NCBI RefSeq assembly: GCF_030326305.1
Contig: NZ_JACAKB010000020.1
Location: forward strand, 1 to 64,000
Direction: 5' to 3'
Length of the DNA stretch: 64,000 nt
Origin: Myroides odoratimimus
GTDB lineage: Bacteria > Bacteroidota > Bacteroidia > Flavobacteriales > Flavobacteriaceae
The notes below the pieces were generated by a model. It was given only the letters and a program-made list of their open reading frames with translations, did not search any database and was not told the DNA's origin. Positions 61,739-64,000 of the stretch are shown here, one piece after another. How positions within the stretch are numbered: position 1 is the stretch's first letter; the number at the start of each line of letters is the position of its first letter. The translations under genes were made by a program, and so were the position numbers.

Positions 61739-62068
61739 TTAATCTAACACTTCGAACTCATCTGTTCCTTCTACACGACCTAGTTCACTTCCTACAGGAG
61801 CGTTTAGATAAGGAATAATAGCTTTGTCATTATGAGCTACAGCATTCACACTATAGATATCTGTATTGTCAGGATTATCTAAGTATGTTTCATCTTCTGT
61901 ATTGCTTAAGAATCTCCATCCACTATCAGTATCAGAGTTTGGTTCTTCTCTGTACATATAGTCTACTTTCTCGCCTTCGATCATGATTTTAGCAGACACT
62001 AGACAGAATCCGATATCTCCTACAAGATTCTTTAAAGCTTCGGCAGGAATATTATTATCTTGGTTCAT
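61739..62068 (-). CDS. DUF2185 (Imm33-like) protein
   Basis: This 109-residue acidic protein has GFCLVSAKIMIEGEKVDYMY, DSGWRFLSNTEDETYLDNPD and PYLNAPVGSELGRVEGTDEF, the conserved blocks of DUF2185, a family related to Imm33 immunity proteins. No toxin is adjacent. Location is cytosolic and function is unknown. Confidence 0.85.
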   Translation of the reverse strand: MNQDNNIPAEALKNLVGDIGFCLVSAKIMIEGEKVDYMYREEPNSDTDSGWRFLSNTEDETYLDNPDNTDIYSVNAVAHNDKAIIPYLNAPVGSELGRVEGTDEFEVLD

Positions 62069-62084
62069 CGTTATTATTTTATAA

Positions 62085-62114
62085 AATAAAAGGCAACCTA
62101 GATGATTGCCTTTT
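62085..62114 (-). terminator. Terminator of rlmD
   Basis: AAAGGCAA (62089-62096) pairs with TTGCCTTT (62106-62113). On the minus strand it is followed by TATTTTATAA, 20 bp after the rlmD stop. Confidence 0.8.
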
Positions 62115-62133
62115 GTTGTTAGTTTATTATTTG

Positions 62134-63546
62134 TTATCTCAGTTCTAATAGAACTACGTTTTCTACGTGATGCGTCTGGGGGAACATATCCACAGGACGT
62201 ACTTTGATCACTTTATATTTGTGATCCATAAGAGCTAAGTCACGTGCTTGTGTAGCAGAGTTACAGCTTACGTATACGATGCGTTTTGCACCTACTTTTA
62301 ATAGCATTTCTACTACATCTTTATGCATTCCATCACGAGGAGGGTCAGTAATGATAACGTCTGGATGTCCATGTGTCGCTATGAACTCATCGTTAAATAC
62401 ATTCTTCATATCTCCTACAAAGAAGTCACAGTTCGTAATATTATTGCGTTCAGCATTTAGTTTAGCATCTTCTATTGCCTCTGGTACAGCTTCAACACCG
62501 ACTACTTTACCAGCCTTTTTAGAAACGAACTGAGCGATAGTACCTGTACCTGTGTATAAGTCATATACTAATTCGTTACCTGTAAGACCTGCATAGTCTC
62601 TTGTGATTTTGTATAGTTCGTATGCTTGCTCAGAATTAGTTTGGTAGAATGACTTAGCATTGATGCTAAATTTAAGACCTTCCATTTCTTCTAAGATATA
62701 ATCACGTCCTTTATAAAGCACTACATCTTGATCATAGATAGTATCATTCGCTTTACCATTGACTACATACTGTAATGATGTAATCATAGGGAAGCGCTCT
62801 GCTAAGAAGTCTAATAATAACTCGCGTTCTTCTTTGTTGTCATAGAAGAATTGAATCATCACCATTATTTCGCCTGTAGAAGCAGTTCTGATCATCAATG
62901 TACGCAACAAACCTTCTTGCTCACGTGGGTTAAAGAAAGCTAAATTATGCTCGTTAGCGAATCTTCTGATTTCATTTCTGATTTCATTAGAAGGATCTTG
63001 TTGTAAGTGACATTTTTTGATGTCTAAGATCTTGTCCCACATTTTAGGGATGTGGAATCCTAATGCATTTTCTTTACCCATTTCTTCTCCGCTAGCTACT
63101 TCTTCTGGTGTTAACCAGCGAGCGTTAGAGAAAGAGAATTCCATCTTGTTTCTGTAGAACAATGTTTCTTCAGATCCTAAGATAGGTTCGAACTCAGGTA
63201 ATTCAATTTTACCTATGCGCTTTAAGTTATTAAAAACCTCTTGGTTCTTATAGAATAACTGTTGTGCATAGTTCATGTTTTGCCATTTACATCCACCACA
63301 AGCTCCGAAGTGTTCACATACTGGCTCTATTCTATGTTCAGAAAATTTGTGGAATTTCACAGCTTTCCCTTCATAATACGCTTTGCGTTTTTTGAAAGTC
63401 TGTACATCTACCACATCTCCCGGAACTACGTTAGGAATAAAGATTACTTTCCCATCTGGAGCTTTAGCTACCGAAACGCCTTTTGCACCTGCATCAAGGA
63501 CTTCTACGTTTTCGAATACGATTCTTTCTGTTCTTTTTCTACTCAT
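62134..63546 (-). CDS. rlmD: 23S rRNA (uracil-C5)-methyltransferase RlmD
   Basis: This 470-residue protein has an N-terminal TRAM domain (about 1-65). Iron-sulfur cysteines lie in CEHFGACGGCKWQN plus CHLQ (about 82-180). SAM-binding (YDLYTGTGTIAQFVSKKA) and catalytic motifs (ITDPPRDGMH, VYVSCNSATQARDL with the nucleophilic Cys) follow. It methylates U1939 (E. coli numbering) of 23S rRNA. Family could also be RlmCD/RumA; the function is the same class. Confidence 0.95.
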   Translation of the reverse strand: MSRKRTERIVFENVEVLDAGAKGVSVAKAPDGKVIFIPNVVPGDVVDVQTFKKRKAYYEGKAVKFHKFSEHRIEPVCEHFGACGGCKWQNMNYAQQLFYKNQEVFNNLKRIGKIELPEFEPILGSEETLFYRNKMEFSFSNARWLTPEEVASGEEMGKENALGFHIPKMWDKILDIKKCHLQQDPSNEIRNEIRRFANEHNLAFFNPREQEGLLRTLMIRTASTGEIMVMIQFFYDNKEERELLLDFLAERFPMITSLQYVVNGKANDTIYDQDVVLYKGRDYILEEMEGLKFSINAKSFYQTNSEQAYELYKITRDYAGLTGNELVYDLYTGTGTIAQFVSKKAGKVVGVEAVPEAIEDAKLNAERNNITNCDFFVGDMKNVFNDEFIATHGHPDVIITDPPRDGMHKDVVEMLLKVGAKRIVYVSCNSATQARDLALMDHKYKVIKVRPVDMFPQTHHVENVVLLELR

Positions 63547-63849
63547 GCCGCAAAAATAAGTTTAATTTCATTTGATAAGTATAGTTGATGCTTATTCATA
63601 ATGAGTTTATATAAGATATATTGGTTGTGTAAGTGTTTGAATAAAAGGAAGATGTGTGTGTTGGCGAAATTAGGGTATTGTAGTCATTAGTTTAATTAGG
63701 TCAATAGACATCTTAAGGAATATGAAACTTTTGTGAGTTGTATTTGTATCTAGTTAGCTTTGTTTGTTAAAAAGCATACGCATTAATCATAATTATCGAA
63801 AAGGAATTGATAAAATATCTAACTTAGGGTATTAATCAATTTATATTAT
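63547..63849. other. AT-rich spacer
   Basis: Divergent promoter region between rlmD and the following gene. No ORF, RNA or repeat that I can support. Confidence 0.4.
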
Positions 63850-64000
63850 ATGAAAGCTTTAAAACTGATTTTATTCTTCTTTTTAGTGTCTATAGTGGGC
63901 TATGCACAGACTATTCGTTTGCCTTATGATGATGAGTCTGGTTGGATGCTTGTAGACTTGCAGGTTAATGATAAGCCGATGAAGTTCTTATTTGACACAG
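63850..64000 (+). CDS. Aspartyl-protease-like protein, 3' end outside window
   Basis: The ATG at 63850 opens a signal peptide (MKALKLILFFFLVSIVGYAQ) followed by a strand-rich segment ending in KPMKFLFDT at the window edge. FxxDTG would be the catalytic motif of retropepsin-like aspartyl proteases, and the next codon after the window should be Gly. Only the first 50 residues are visible, so the family call is provisional. Confidence 0.55.
   Translation, partial: MKALKLILFFFLVSIVGYAQTIRLPYDDESGWMLVDLQVNDKPMKFLFDT

Noticed and set aside
61739-62068. DUF2185/Imm33-like gene as part of a toxin-immunity locus
   Set aside because: No toxin, secretion or polymorphic-toxin gene is adjacent, so a defence or competition system is not supported.
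1-64000. CRISPR arrays, rRNA and tRNA genes
   Set aside because: No regularly spaced direct repeats with spacers, no cloverleaf-like sequences with TTCGA arms and no rRNA stretches were seen in the spacers.

Overview
The window looks like chromosomal DNA of a low-GC member of the Bacteroidota, most likely family Flavobacteriaceae and Myroides- or Flavobacterium-like. This rests on AT-rich intergenic DNA, promoters with the Bacteroidota -7 box (TAnnTTTG) instead of a sigma70 -10 box, weak Shine-Dalgarno sequences, and gene families typical of the group (a TonB-dependent receptor, many small outer-membrane barrels, DUF6048/DUF6452 proteins, a curli system with very long curlins). The genus is an inference from general familiarity, not from a search.

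Layout. 1-2.5 kb: the 3' part of an LEA-like repeat protein, a Crp/Fnr regulator and an SDR protein. 2.5-7.8 kb: a minus-strand AraC / TolC / HlyD / MFS efflux operon. 7.8-10.2 kb: a decayed accessory strip with a transposase remnant, a frameshifted mini-lipoprotein, an intact lipoprotein and a deleted group IIC intron sitting on that lipoprotein gene's terminator. 10.2-12.3 kb: an AraC regulator with a Bcr/CflA-type exporter. 12.4-23.9 kb: a curli island with the minus-strand order csgA, csgB-like, csgE, csgF, csgG, propeller lipoprotein, flanked by four regulators with LuxR-type helix-turn-helix domains. 24.3-33.5 kb: housekeeping genes (acyl-ACP thioesterase, miaA, K+ channel, exonuclease/GIY-YIG, yggS, DUF1015, 3-hydroxyacyl-CoA dehydrogenase, Gfo/Idh/MocA, pcm). 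33.5-37.1 kb: palindromic repeats, smpB, two OMPs and a GNAT-NUDIX fusion. 37.2-40.9 kb: an ABC exporter, a predicted structured sRNA, then DUF2798-ribB-crp. 41-46 kb: DUF4240, an ECF sigma factor with a membrane partner, and a nitronate monooxygenase-like protein. 46-54.6 kb: a TonB receptor, a SAM riboswitch ahead of an NhaC-family transporter, fabG and small genes. 54.6-63.5 kb: DUF6048/6452, an L-lactate permease with lutABC, DUF2185 and rlmD. The window ends inside an aspartyl-protease-like gene.

Three signals go beyond gene calling. (1) Five TTGAC-N4-GTCAA-like palindromes lie at 1521, 8418, 37223, 39134 and 39394. Four of them have their centre exactly 36.5 bases from the last base of a downstream TTTG box and the fifth 37.5, the geometry expected of class II Crp/Fnr activation. 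Two Crp/Fnr genes sit beside three of them. One of these promoters (39134-39177) drives no ORF but a roughly 170-nt stretch with a perfect 9-bp stem, a tetraloop hairpin and a strong terminator, so it is a candidate Fnr-dependent small RNA. (2) Four copies (15.95, 1.34, 40.93 and 42.54 kb) of a roughly 160-bp element with terminal inverted repeats (TTTAACCCAGATT-type) abut or supply the 3' ends of genes. (3) The curli operon has a CsgA-like protein with about 37 eleven-residue strands, a CsgE with an extra N-terminal domain resembling CsgH/CsgC, a CsgG carrying a C-terminal barrel domain, and a strong hairpin between csgA and the next gene that could set subunit stoichiometry.
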